Shown here piece after piece: positions 52,726-61,771 of a DNA stretch of 64,000 bases (positions are counted from its first letter, which is position 1; every line of letters begins with the position of its first letter). This stretch comes from Microbacterium sp. BK668. Its GTDB lineage: Bacteria > Actinomycetota > Actinomycetes > Actinomycetales > Microbacteriaceae. The position numbers were made by a program, and so were the translations under genes. The notes beneath the pieces were generated by a model that saw only the letters and a program-made list of their open reading frames with translations, was not told where the DNA came from and searched no databases. The stretch covers positions 1,736,001 through 1,800,000 of the forward strand of contig NZ_SNWG01000001.1 of NCBI RefSeq assembly GCF_004362195.1. The letters are read 5' to 3'.

Positions 52726-53952
52726 ATGAGCCTCGTGCTGGTGGTCAACAGCGGGTCGTCGTCGTTCAAGTACCAGCTCATCGACATGGATGCCGAGGCG
52801 GTCCTCGCGTCGGGACTCGTCGAGCGCATCGGCCAGGCGACGGGGGAGTCGACGCACACCGTGTACTTCCGCGGGGCGCAGGACGGGGCATCCGTCACCG
52901 CCACCGACGCCACCTACCGCCGCGACCTCCCCATCCCCGACCACACCGCCGGCTTCCGGGTCATGCTCGACGCTTTCGCCGAGCACGGCCCGTCGCTCGA
53001 GGATCGCCCGCCCGTGGCGGTGGGGCACCGCGTCGTGCACGGCGGTGCGCGCTTCTTCGAGCCGACGCTCGTGACGCCGCTGGTCGAGATCAACATCGAC
53101 GAGCTCTCGGTGCTCGCCCCGCTCCACAACCCCGGTGCGCTCCAGGGCATCCGGGCGGCCAGAGCCGCGTTCCCCGAGCTGCCCCACGTCGCCGTCTTCG
53201 ACACGGCCTTCCATCAGACCCTCCCGCCCGCCGCCTACACCTACGCCATCGACCGCGAGCTCGCTGAGGCGCACCGCATCCGCCGGTACGGCTTCCACGG
53301 CACGTCCCACAAATTCGTCTCGGAGGCGGCCGCCGCCTTCCTCGGCCGCCCGCTCGCCGAGCTCAAGCAGATCGTGTTCCACCTGGGCAACGGGGCGTCG
53401 GTCACGGCGATCGACGGCGGACGCTCCGTCGACACCTCGATGGGCCTCACCCCGCTCGAGGGCCTCGTGATGGGCACGCGCTCGGGCGACATCGACCCGG
53501 CGGTCCTCTTCCATCTCGCGCGTCGGGCCGGCATGTCCTTCGACGACCTCGACACGCTGCTCAACAAGCGCAGCGGCCTGCTCGGTCTCGCGGGCGTCAG
53601 CGACATGCGGGACATCACCGCGGGAGTGGAGCGGGGGGATGCCGCGGCCACCCTCGCGTTCGAGGTCTATGTGCATCGGCTGCGCTCCTACGCGGGGGCC
53701 TACCTCGCCGAGCTCGGCGGCGCCGACGTCATCTCGTTCACCGCCGGCGTCGGTGAGAACGCCCCCGCCGTGCGGGCCGGCGCCCTGTCGACCCTCGGCT
53801 TCGCCGGGATCGAGATCGACCCCGAGCGCAACGCGGCGCGGGGCCGCGGCATCCGTGTCATCTCGACCGATGCCTCATCCGTCACCGTCCTCGTCGTCCC
53901 GACGAACGAGGAGCTCGAGATCGCCCGTCAGACCCTCTCCGTGGCGGGCTGA
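52726..53952 (+). CDS. ackA: Acetate kinase
   Basis: 408 residues with the full ASKHA signature set: NSGSSSFKYQL at the N-terminus, GHRVVHGG, RRYGFHGTSHKFV, HLGNGASV and MGTRSGDIDP. It turns acetyl phosphate plus ADP into acetate and ATP, completing the acetate overflow route with Pta. The start codon is clear from homology, although the upstream GGGGCGG is a weak ribosome binding site. A GCATCCG/CGGATGC hairpin lies 24 nt after the stop. Confidence 0.95.
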   Translation: MSLVLVVNSGSSSFKYQLIDMDAEAVLASGLVERIGQATGESTHTVYFRGAQDGASVTATDATYRRDLPIPDHTAGFRVMLDAFAEHGPSLEDRPPVAVGHRVVHGGARFFEPTLVTPLVEINIDELSVLAPLHNPGALQGIRAARAAFPELPHVAVFDTAFHQTLPPAAYTYAIDRELAEAHRIRRYGFHGTSHKFVSEAAAAFLGRPLAELKQIVFHLGNGASVTAIDGGRSVDTSMGLTPLEGLVMGTRSGDIDPAVLFHLARRAGMSFDDLDTLLNKRSGLLGLAGVSDMRDITAGVERGDAAATLAFEVYVHRLRSYAGAYLAELGGADVISFTAGVGENAPAVRAGALSTLGFAGIEIDPERNAARGRGIRVISTDASSVTVLVVPTNEELEIARQTLSVAG

Positions 53953-53975
53953 ACGGCGCCTCGCGGGCGGCGGCG

Positions 53976-53999
53976 GCATCCGTCACCCATTCCGGATGC
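53976..53999 (+). terminator. GCATCCG/CGGATGC hairpin after ackA
   Basis: 7-bp perfect stem with a 10-nt loop, 24 nt after the ackA stop codon; same hexamer family as the other gene-end hairpins here. Confidence 0.45.
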
Positions 54000-54099
54000 G
54001 GCAGCGCTCGGAAGCAGGGGCGCGGCCATTACGCTTGCATGACGGCGCGACGAAGAGCCGCCTCGTCTTCGACCCGTTGACCCTCGCCCTGGAGGTTCT

Positions 54100-54831
54100 G
54101 TGCCCGCTGACGCCCTGCCCGACCTGACAACGTTCGACGCAGTGCTCTTCGACCTCGACGGGGTTCTCACCCCGACCGCCGAGGTGCACATGCACGCGTG
54201 GCGGACGATGTTCGAGGAGCTCTTCGCGGCATGGGGCATCCAGCCGCCGTACGAGGAGCGCGACTACTTCGACTACCTCGACGGCAAGAAGCGGTACGAC
54301 GGCGTCGCGAGCCTGCTGCGCAGCCGCGACGTCGAGGTGCACTGGGGTGATCCCTCCGATCCGCCCGAGGCGGACACCGTGTGCGGCATCGGCAACCGCA
54401 AGAACGAGGTGTTCTCCCGGGTGCTGCGCGACGAGGGGATCGCACCGTACCCCGGCTCGGTCGCCCTGCTGGACGCGCTGGCTGCCGCGGGCACTCCCGT
54501 GGCCGTGGTGTCCAGCTCGAAGAACGCCGAGGAGGTGCTCCAGGTCGCGGGCATCCGCGACCGGTTCCCGGTGGTGATGGACGGGGTCATCGCCGAGCGC
54601 GACCACCTCGCCTCCAAGCCGGCACCCGACGTGTTCGTCGAGGCGGCCCGGATGCTGGATGTCGATCCGGCCCGCAGCGTCGCCGTCGAGGACGCGCTGA
54701 GCGGCGTGCAGTCCGCGGCGGCGGGTGGGTTCGCTCTCGTGGTGGGCGTCGACCGCGGTGCCGGCGCGGACGAGCTCCGTGCGGCCGGGGCGGATGTGGT
54801 GGTGACGGACCTGGAGGAGCTCGTCCCATGA
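54100..54831 (+). CDS. HAD hydrolase, beta-phosphoglucomutase type
   Basis: 243 residues. DLDGVLTPT near 18 contains the HAD aspartates, followed by a helical cap, VSSSKNAEE (motif II), the SKPAPDVF lysine (motif III) and EDALSGVQSA (motif IV). The cap pattern and the partner gene point to beta-phosphoglucomutase, which interconverts beta-glucose 1-phosphate and glucose 6-phosphate. The GTG at 54100 follows GGAGG by 4 nt; a TACGCT -10-like box lies at 54030-54035. The stop overlaps the phosphorylase start (ATGA). Confidence 0.87.
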   Translation: MPADALPDLTTFDAVLFDLDGVLTPTAEVHMHAWRTMFEELFAAWGIQPPYEERDYFDYLDGKKRYDGVASLLRSRDVEVHWGDPSDPPEADTVCGIGNRKNEVFSRVLRDEGIAPYPGSVALLDALAAAGTPVAVVSSSKNAEEVLQVAGIRDRFPVVMDGVIAERDHLASKPAPDVFVEAARMLDVDPARSVAVEDALSGVQSAAAGGFALVVGVDRGAGADELRAAGADVVVTDLEELVP

Positions 54832-57365
54832 TCGACCGCGACCGCTTCCCCGTCGACCCGTGGCGCCTCGTCGAGACGAGGTTCAGCCCGGCGGAGTCGG
54901 GCGTGACCGAGACGCTCTTCGCCGTCGCCAACGGCTACCTCGGCATGCGCGGCAACATGCCCGAGGGCCGTCACGCGCACGAGCACGGGACCTACATCAA
55001 CGGATTCCACGAGACATTCCCCATCCGCCACGCCGAGCAGGCCTACGGCTTCGCCGAGGTGGGGCAGACCATCATCAACGCGCCGGACGCCAAGATCATG
55101 CGCGTCTACGTCGACGACGAGCCCCTGTCGTTCGACGTCGCGGACGTGCGCGAGTACGAGCGCGCTCTCGACATGCGCGACGGCGTGCTGCGGCGCGGCC
55201 TCGTCTGGGTGACGCCGGCGGGCAAGGAGGTGCGCATCGACTTCGAGCGACTCGTGTCGTTCGAGGAGAAGCACCTGGCGATCATGCGCGTCGAGGTGAC
55301 CGTCCTCAACGCCGATGCCCCCGTGACGATCAGCTGTCAGGTGATCAACCGTCAGGACGGCGAGGACGTGTACGGCGGTTCCCCCGCCCACACGGCCCGC
55401 GCGGGCTTCGATCCGCGCAAGACCGAGCGATTCCACGAGCGCGTGCTGCAGCCGCAGGAGTACTGGCAGGACGACACGCGTTCGGCGCTGTCGTACCGCG
55501 TCACCAACTCCGGCATGACGATCGCGGTGCTGGCCGAGCACCTCATCGAGACGGAGAACGAGTACTCGGCCCGCAGGCTCATCGAGCCCGACATCGCCAA
55601 GAACGTCTTCCGCGTGCAGGCGAAGGCCGGGGTGCCCATCCGGGTCACCAAGCTCGTGAGCTATCACACCTCCCGCGGGGTGCCCGCCCGGGAGATCGTC
55701 GATCGCTGCCGTCGCACGCTCGATCGGGCGCTCATGGTCGGCGTCGACGAGCTCATCCGCCAGCAGCGCGCGTGGCTCGACGGCTTCTGGGAGCGCTCGG
55801 ACGTGCGGATCGCCGGCCACCCGGCCCTGCAGCAGGCCACCCGCTGGTGCCTGTTCCAGCTCGCCCAGGCCGCGGCGCGCGCGGACGGACAGGGGGTCCC
55901 TGCGAAGGGCATGACGGGCTCCGGCTACAGCGGGCACTACTTCTGGGACACCGAGATCTACGTCCTGCCCTTCCTCGCGTACACGACCCCGCAGTGGGCC
56001 CGCAACGCGCTGCGGATGCGGTACCTCATGCTGCCCGCGGGACGCCGCCGGGCCTTCCAGCTGAACGAGGCCGGCGCGCTCTTCCCGTGGCGCACGATCA
56101 ACGGCGAGGAGGCCTCGGCGTATTACGCCGCCGGCACGGCGCAGTACCACATCAACGCCGACGTGAGCTTCGCCCTGGCGAAGTACGTGCGGGCGACGGG
56201 CGACAACGAGTTCCTCTTCCGGGAGGGCGTCGACATCGCCGTCGAGACGGCGCGGCTGTGGACGACCCTCGGGTTCTGGCGGACGAGCGACGGCGACGTC
56301 GAGGTGGAGACCTTCCACATCCACGGCGTGACCGGTCCGGACGAGTACACGACGGTCGTCAACGACAATCTCTTCACGAACGTCATGGCGCGCTTCAACC
56401 TCCGCTTCGCCGCTCGCACGGTCCGGCTCATGGCCGACACCGATCCCGAGGCCTACCGGATGATGGTCGACCGCCTCGCGCTCGACCCCGAGGAGCCGGA
56501 TGCGTGGGACCGGGCCGCCGAGGCGATGCACATCCCCTACAGTGCGGCCCTCGGCATCCATCCGCAGGACGAGGTGTTCCTCGAGCGCGAGATCTGGGAC
56601 CTCGAGCACACGCCGCCCGACAAGCGGCCGCTGCTGCTGCACTTCCATCCGCTGGTCATCTACCGGTATCAGGTGTTGAAGCAGGCAGACGTCGTGCTCG
56701 CGCTGTTCCTGCAGGGGAACCACTTCACCGCCGAGGAGAAGCTCGCCGACTTCGAGTACTACGACCCGCTGACGACCGGCGACTCGACGCTGTCGGCGGT
56801 CGTGCAGTCGATCCTCGCGGCGGAGGTCGGCTACCAGGACCTCGCGCTGCACTACTTCGAGCAGTCCGCGTTCGTCGACCTCGGCGACCTCCACCACAAC
56901 GCCGCCGACGGCGTGCACGTCGCGTCTGCGGGCGGCGTGTGGACGGCGCTCGTCTCGGGCTTCGGCGGCCTGCGCGACCACTTCGGCGAGCTGTCGTTCG
57001 ACCCGCGGCTTCCGCGGAGCTGGGATGAGCTGGCCTACTCCCTTCAGTGGCACGGCACGCGCCTGCATGTCGTGCTCACGCGCGACGCGCTGAGGATCGC
57101 GGCGGGCGAGGGCGATCCGGTGACCTTCACGGTGCGCGGCTCGAGCTACACCGTGTCGCCCGGCGACGAGGTCGTCGTCCCCCTCGCCGATCAGGGACCG
57201 GTGATCCCGGGGCGGCCCACGATCCGCCAGCTCGAGGACGTCCGGCGCGAGGACGGCACGCTGCTCGTCGCCTCGGTGCCGACGGTCACGGCGGCGATCC
57301 CGATCATCACCGACACGGGTGTGCTCGGCACGCTCCCCGAGCGCGAGGAGACGGTCGGGGCGTGA
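54828..57365 (+). CDS. Glycoside hydrolase family 65 phosphorylase (maltose/trehalose/kojibiose type)
   Basis: 845 residues. The N-terminal beta domain (ETLFAVANGYLGMRGNMPEG), the (alpha/alpha)6 barrel and the C-terminal beta sheets are all present. The catalytic acid is the Glu near 504 in GVTGPDEYTTVVND, and FWDTEIYVLPF is another conserved GH65 segment. The enzyme phosphorolyses an alpha-linked glucose disaccharide to glucose and beta-glucose 1-phosphate, which the upstream phosphoglucomutase would route into glycolysis. The disaccharide cannot be assigned by eye. GGAGGAG precedes the ATG. Confidence 0.92.
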   Translation: MIDRDRFPVDPWRLVETRFSPAESGVTETLFAVANGYLGMRGNMPEGRHAHEHGTYINGFHETFPIRHAEQAYGFAEVGQTIINAPDAKIMRVYVDDEPLSFDVADVREYERALDMRDGVLRRGLVWVTPAGKEVRIDFERLVSFEEKHLAIMRVEVTVLNADAPVTISCQVINRQDGEDVYGGSPAHTARAGFDPRKTERFHERVLQPQEYWQDDTRSALSYRVTNSGMTIAVLAEHLIETENEYSARRLIEPDIAKNVFRVQAKAGVPIRVTKLVSYHTSRGVPAREIVDRCRRTLDRALMVGVDELIRQQRAWLDGFWERSDVRIAGHPALQQATRWCLFQLAQAAARADGQGVPAKGMTGSGYSGHYFWDTEIYVLPFLAYTTPQWARNALRMRYLMLPAGRRRAFQLNEAGALFPWRTINGEEASAYYAAGTAQYHINADVSFALAKYVRATGDNEFLFREGVDIAVETARLWTTLGFWRTSDGDVEVETFHIHGVTGPDEYTTVVNDNLFTNVMARFNLRFAARTVRLMADTDPEAYRMMVDRLALDPEEPDAWDRAAEAMHIPYSAALGIHPQDEVFLEREIWDLEHTPPDKRPLLLHFHPLVIYRYQVLKQADVVLALFLQGNHFTAEEKLADFEYYDPLTTGDSTLSAVVQSILAAEVGYQDLALHYFEQSAFVDLGDLHHNAADGVHVASAGGVWTALVSGFGGLRDHFGELSFDPRLPRSWDELAYSLQWHGTRLHVVLTRDALRIAAGEGDPVTFTVRGSSYTVSPGDEVVVPLADQGPVIPGRPTIRQLEDVRREDGTLLVASVPTVTAAIPIITDTGVLGTLPEREETVGA

Positions 57366-57435
57366 GGTCGGGGAGGTTCGGGATGCCGCGGCGCGGCGTG
57401 GTCGAGGGGCCCGGCGTGATGTCCGACCTACGCCG

Positions 57436-57450
57436 TAGGCTGGTGCGGTG
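57436..57450 (+). promoter_or_regulatory. Leaderless promoter, TAGGCT-N6-GTG
   Basis: TAGGCT at 57436-57441 is 6 nt before the GTG start of dnaX; no ribosome binding site. Confidence 0.6.
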
Positions 57451-59676
57451 ACCACCGCTCTGTATCGCCGCTATCGTCCTGAGACGTTCGGCGAGATGAT
57501 CGGCCAGGCCCAGGTCACCGAGCCGCTCATGACGGCGCTGCGCGGCGACCGCGTGGGTCACGCCTACCTCTTCTCCGGGCCCCGCGGCTGCGGCAAGACG
57601 ACGTCCGCGCGCATCCTGGCGCGCTGTCTCAACTGCGCGGAGGGCCCGACCGACACTCCGTGCGGCACGTGCGAGAGCTGCATCGAGCTGGGCCGTGGCG
57701 GCGGCGGCTCTCTCGACGTCGTCGAGATCGACGCCGCGTCGCACAACGGCGTCGACGACGCCCGCGACCTGCGCGAGCGCGCGATCTTCGCCCCCGCGCG
57801 CGACCGGTTCAAGATCTTCATCCTCGACGAGGCCCACATGGTGACGCCGCAGGGCTTCAACGCGCTGCTGAAGCTCGTCGAAGAGCCGCCCGACCACGTC
57901 AAGTTCATCTTCGCGACGACCGAGCCGGAGAAGGTCATCGGCACGATCCGCTCCCGCACGCACCACTACCCGTTCCGGCTCGTGCCGCCTGCGGCGATGC
58001 TCGCCTACGTGCAGGAGCTGTGCGACACCGAGGACGTGACGGTCGAGTCCGGGGTGCTGCCGCTCGTCGTGCGGGCCGGCGGCGGCTCGCCGAGAGACAC
58101 GCTGTCGCTGCTCGATCAGCTCATCGCCGGCTCGGAGGGTTCCGTCGTCACGTACGAGCGCGCCGTCGCCCTGCTGGGCTACACGCACGCGGAGCTCCTC
58201 GACGAGGTGGTGGACGCCTTCGCGGCGACGGATGCCTCGGCGGCCTTCGCGGCGATCGACCGCGTCGTGCAGACCGGCCAGGATCCGCGGCGCTTCGTCG
58301 ACGACCTGCTCGAGAGGCTGCGGGATCTCATCGTCGTCGCCGCGACCGGGCAGGGAGCCGCGGCGGTCCTGCGCGGAGTCTCGGCGGAGGACCTCGCGCG
58401 CATGGAGCGCCAGGCCGACGCGTTCGGGTCGGCGCGCCTGTCGCACACCGCCGATCTCGTGATTGCGACGCTGGACGACATGACGGGAGCGACCTCCCCG
58501 CGGCTGCAGCTCGAGCTGATGGTGGCCCGCGTGCTCGCCGCCGGCAGCGGAGCCGCGGCACCTGCGGCGGCGGCGGCTCCTGCGGTGGCGGCTCCTGCGG
58601 TGGCGGCTCCGGCGCCTGCGGCGACGGTCCCGGCAGCCGCGCCCGAGCCCACGGCTCCTCGCCCGGCCGCCCGATCCGCGGATTCCGCGGATCTCGCCAC
58701 GGCCTCCACGGTCGCCGAGCGGGCCGAGCGAGGGGAGGCGGCGACGCCGGACGTGATGACCCCTCGCGCGGCCGCGGCATCCGTCCCGCCCGCCGTCCCC
58801 GCCCCGCTCGAGCCCGCTCCGTCCGTTCCCACGGGGCCGGTGTCGCTGCAGCGGATGAGAGACGCCTGGCCCGAGGTGCTCGGCCGTCTCGAAGACATCA
58901 GCCGATCGTCGTGGCTGGTCGCCTCCGCCGCCGACGTCGTGGGGCTGAACGACGACGTGCTCACCCTGAACTTCCGCAGCCAGGCCGATGTCGCCAAGTT
59001 CAAGCAGCTCTCGGCGGGGGCCGGTCCCAGCGAAGATCTGCGCTCGGCGATCCTGGCTGTGCTCGGCATCCGGGTGAAGTACATCGCCCGGCACGACGCC
59101 GACGGCGGCCACGGCGGTCGGCCGGACGCGCCCACGGCTCCGCCTGCTCCGCCCCGCGCGCAGCGGGAGGCGCCCCGCGCCCCGGCTCCCGCCCGGGCGG
59201 CCGCGGCACCCGTGACGGAATGGGCTGTCGCGCCCATCCCCGACGCTTCGACGGCGCGGGACGACGGGCCGGCCCCGGTCGTCCCGGAGGCTGCCACGCC
59301 CTCAGGCCCCGCCGTCGCGCAGTTCCCGATCGACGACGAGCCCGAGGAGGCGGCGTCCGCAACCCTGCGGCAGCGCACGGCGACGCTCGCCCCGCCGCGC
59401 GAGGGCGATGTGCTCCCGAGGGAGGACGTCGAGCCCTCGATCGAGCACGACGGCGACGACGAGGAGGATCTCGAGATCGCGGCATCCGTCGATGCTCCCG
59501 TCCCCCCGTCGATCGCGCCGCCGCTCGCCGTTCCGCCGCGCCAGGTCGGTGTCGGGCGCGAGACCAGGTCGGCGCACGCCGGTGTGCAGCGGTACGGCGA
59601 GGCCGTCGTGCGGCAGGTGCTCGGCGCGACGTTCCTCCGCGAAGAGCCCTACGAACCGCCGACGAGGTTCAGCTAG
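57448..59676 (+). CDS. dnaX: DNA polymerase III subunit gamma/tau
   Basis: 742 residues. Walker A GPRGCGKTTS at 43-52, the zinc-binding cysteines of the clamp-loader ATPase module (ARCLNC, PCGTCESC), Walker B LDEAHM and sensor 1 ATTEPEKV. The AAA+ part ends near 370; an Ala/Pro-rich stretch of tandem PAVAAPA units (about 370-415) links it to a tau-type domain near 470-545 and a second disordered acidic linker. It loads the sliding clamp. No A-rich slippery sequence for a gamma frameshift is visible. recR follows after 3 nt. Confidence 0.95.
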   Translation: MTTALYRRYRPETFGEMIGQAQVTEPLMTALRGDRVGHAYLFSGPRGCGKTTSARILARCLNCAEGPTDTPCGTCESCIELGRGGGGSLDVVEIDAASHNGVDDARDLRERAIFAPARDRFKIFILDEAHMVTPQGFNALLKLVEEPPDHVKFIFATTEPEKVIGTIRSRTHHYPFRLVPPAAMLAYVQELCDTEDVTVESGVLPLVVRAGGGSPRDTLSLLDQLIAGSEGSVVTYERAVALLGYTHAELLDEVVDAFAATDASAAFAAIDRVVQTGQDPRRFVDDLLERLRDLIVVAATGQGAAAVLRGVSAEDLARMERQADAFGSARLSHTADLVIATLDDMTGATSPRLQLELMVARVLAAGSGAAAPAAAAAPAVAAPAVAAPAPAATVPAAAPEPTAPRPAARSADSADLATASTVAERAERGEAATPDVMTPRAAAASVPPAVPAPLEPAPSVPTGPVSLQRMRDAWPEVLGRLEDISRSSWLVASAADVVGLNDDVLTLNFRSQADVAKFKQLSAGAGPSEDLRSAILAVLGIRVKYIARHDADGGHGGRPDAPTAPPAPPRAQREAPRAPAPARAAAAPVTEWAVAPIPDASTARDDGPAPVVPEAATPSGPAVAQFPIDDEPEEAASATLRQRTATLAPPREGDVLPREDVEPSIEHDGDDEEDLEIAASVDAPVPPSIAPPLAVPPRQVGVGRETRSAHAGVQRYGEAVVRQVLGATFLREEPYEPPTRFS

Positions 59677-59679
59677 CCC

Positions 59680-60273
59680 ATGTACGACGGCATCGTCCAG
59701 GACCTCATCGATGAGTTCGGGCGGCTTCCGGGCATCGGCCCGAAGTCCGCCCAGCGCATCGCCTTCCACATCCTGCAGACCCCGAACTTCGACGTCTCCC
59801 ACCTCGCCCAGCTCCTCGCCGAGGTGCGGGAGAAGGTGCGCTTCTGCGAGGTGTGCGGCAACGTATCCGAGCAGGAGCGCTGCTCGATCTGCCGCGACCC
59901 GCGCCGCAATCCGTCGCTCATCTGCGTGGTCGAGGATGCGAAGGACGTCGCGGCGATCGAGCGCACGCGCGAGTTCCGAGGGCTCTATCACGTGCTCGGC
60001 GGTGCGATCAGCCCCATCGCCGGCATCGGTCCCGATGACCTGCGGATCGCCCAGCTCATGCAGCGCCTCGCCGACGGCACCGTGCAGGAGGTCATCCTCG
60101 CCACCAACCCCAACCTGGAGGGCGAGGCGACCGCCACGTACCTCAGCCGGCTGCTCACGACGCTCGAGATCACGGTGACGCGCCTGGCCTCGGGCCTCCC
60201 CGTCGGAGGCGACCTCGAGTACGCAGACGAGGTGACACTCGGGCGGGCGTTCGAGGGCCGGCGCACCCTGTGA
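59680..60273 (+). CDS. recR: Recombination protein RecR
   Basis: 197 residues, normal length. An N-terminal helix-hairpin-helix ([18 protein letters not shown]), the four-Cys zinc finger CEVCGN...RCSIC at about 57-72, and a Toprim domain beginning [10 protein letters not shown] with GLYHVLGG are in the usual order. RecR works with RecO/RecF at single-strand gaps. It follows dnaX by 3 nt and overlaps the next start (GTGA), so the three genes are co-translated. Confidence 0.97.
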   Translation: MYDGIVQDLIDEFGRLPGIGPKSAQRIAFHILQTPNFDVSHLAQLLAEVREKVRFCEVCGNVSEQERCSICRDPRRNPSLICVVEDAKDVAAIERTREFRGLYHVLGGAISPIAGIGPDDLRIAQLMQRLADGTVQEVILATNPNLEGEATATYLSRLLTTLEITVTRLASGLPVGGDLEYADEVTLGRAFEGRRTL

Positions 60274-61223
60274 GCGGGCCGGCGGTCGTGGCGGCTCCGT
60301 CCCGGTTCACGACGCGGGGTTGGGTGCTCTTCGCCGTCATGGCGCTTGTCTGGGGCGTGCCGTACCTGTTCATCAAAGAGGCCGTCGACTCGTACTCGCC
60401 CGCGGCGGTCGTCGCGGGCCGCACGCTCATCGGGGCGGTCATCCTCCTCCCGCTCGCCATCCATCGGGGCGCACTGCGCCCCGCCCTTCGCCTGTGGCCC
60501 TGGGTGCTCGCGTTCGGCGCGATCGAGATGGCCGGGCCATTCCTGCTCCTCGGACACGCCGAGCAGACCCTTCCCTCGGGGCTCACCGGACTGTTCGTCG
60601 CGACGGTGCCCCTCTTCGCCGCGGCCATCGCGTTCACTCGCGGCGATCGGGGGATGCTGCGACCCGTCCGCGCCGGAGGGCTTGTCGTCGGGTTCGTCGG
60701 CGTGGGGATCATCGTCGCCGGTCCTGGGCTCGCAGCCGGCGGCACGACGAGCCTCGTGGCGATCGTCGAGGTGCTGCTGGTCGCGGTCTGCTATGCCATC
60801 GCCCCGTTCATCGTGGCGACCAAGCTGAAGGACGTGCCCTCGCTCGGCACGATCACCCTCTCGCTCTTCGCCGTCGGGCTCTTCTACCTGCCGATCGGGC
60901 TGCTGACGCAGCACGAGGTGCCGACGATGCGCAGCACGGTCTCGCTCGTGGCGCTCGGCGTCATCTGCACGGCGGTCGCTTTCATCGCGTTCTTCGCGTT
61001 GATCGCCGAGGTCGGTCCGGCCCGCGCGCCGCTCTTCACGTACGTGAATCCCGTGGTCGCGATCGTCCTGGGCACCCTTCTCCTCGGCGAGGAGCTCAGC
61101 GTCGGCCTGCTCGTCGGCTTCCCGCTCGTCATCCTCGGCTGCTGGCTGGCGGCGACCGGCGGCCTGGTCCCTCGCCGGGCGCGGCCGGGACCCCCGCCCC
61201 TCGGCGGAACGCGCAGTCCTTGA
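60270..61223 (+). CDS. EamA/DMT superfamily transporter
   Basis: 317 residues with about ten hydrophobic helices in two EamA repeats; [23 protein letters not shown] in the first half and [23 protein letters not shown] in the second are characteristic. Likely exports amino acids or other metabolites; substrate unknown. The GTG overlaps the recR stop. Its position between recR and lysC is suggestive of amino-acid export but not proof. Confidence 0.88.
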   Translation: MSGPAVVAAPSRFTTRGWVLFAVMALVWGVPYLFIKEAVDSYSPAAVVAGRTLIGAVILLPLAIHRGALRPALRLWPWVLAFGAIEMAGPFLLLGHAEQTLPSGLTGLFVATVPLFAAAIAFTRGDRGMLRPVRAGGLVVGFVGVGIIVAGPGLAAGGTTSLVAIVEVLLVAVCYAIAPFIVATKLKDVPSLGTITLSLFAVGLFYLPIGLLTQHEVPTMRSTVSLVALGVICTAVAFIAFFALIAEVGPARAPLFTYVNPVVAIVLGTLLLGEELSVGLLVGFPLVILGCWLAATGGLVPRRARPGPPPLGGTRSP

Positions 61224-61285
61224 GCAGCCGACCGCGCGTCACGACGGACCCGACGGCGTCGAGCGGACGTCGGCGACCGGCGGCG

Positions 61286-61543
61286 TCAGCGCAGGACCTC
61301 GACGAGCGCGATCCGCGAGATGAGCACCGCGGCGACGATCGCCGCGATGGAGCCCACCGCGAACCACGTGACGCCCGGCAGATCGAGCACGGGCAGGATG
61401 CCGCCCAGGAGGTAGGCGACGGGCGAGACGAACGCGATCGCGGACCTGGCGAGCTTGGCCCGGTTCGCCGGGTGCGTGTCCTGGTGCCTGCGCCGCGCCG
61501 CCTGCCCGCAGAGCGCGTCGCTTGCGGCAATTTGCCTCTGCAC
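61286..61543 (-). CDS. Small two-helix membrane protein, hypothetical
   Basis: Up to 86 residues from the GTG at 61543. Residues about 20-85 contain a basic segment (HQDTHPANRAKLARS) and two hydrophobic helices ending in RIALVEVLR, a composition typical of small actinobacterial membrane proteins rather than chance translation. The true start is uncertain because the GTG lies inside a repeated structured element and lacks a ribosome binding site. It may be a shortened gene whose N-terminus was replaced by the repeat. Confidence 0.5.
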   Translation of the reverse strand: MQRQIAASDALCGQAARRRHQDTHPANRAKLARSAIAFVSPVAYLLGGILPVLDLPGVTWFAVGSIAAIVAAVLISRIALVEVLR

Positions 61544-61637
61544 ACGACCAATCGGCGCAAGTGAACGACGACGCCCGAGTCCACCTGCGGCGAACTGCTC
61601 CTGCGACGACCGATCGCCGCAAGCGAGCGGCCGACCG
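61521..61637. repeat. Duplicated ~50-bp structured element upstream of lysC
   Basis: Unit A (61521-61573) and unit B (61585-61637) align with roughly three quarters identity and one indel. Each unit is itself an imperfect hairpin: CTTGCGGC...GGCGCAAG in A and CTGCGGCGA...TCGCCGCAAG in B. The pair lies between the small membrane ORF and the lysC promoter. Confidence 0.7.
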
Positions 61638-61675
61638 CGCGCGGTCACATGGTCGGGGCGGCATGAGGCCGTCCG

Positions 61676-61681
61676 TAAGAT
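61676..61681 (+). promoter_or_regulatory. Candidate -10 box of lysC
   Basis: TAAGAT, giving a leader of about 84 nt. The -35 element is weak. No lysine riboswitch-like pattern is apparent in the leader. Confidence 0.45.
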
Positions 61682-61771
61682 TGACCTTCGGGCGCGGCAT
61701 CCGTTCGCCCTCCGCCGGTCGGAGACATCGCACGTCGAGGGGACCGGCGGCGCATCCCGGGGAGATCCAAC

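Noticed and set aside
58558..58680. Tandem GC-rich repeats resembling a repeat array or CRISPR
   Set aside because: They encode the Ala/Pro linker of DnaX in frame; there are no spacers, no cas genes and the units are short.
57448..59676. Programmed frameshift producing a separate gamma subunit of DnaX
   Set aside because: No A-rich slippery heptamer or following hairpin is visible.
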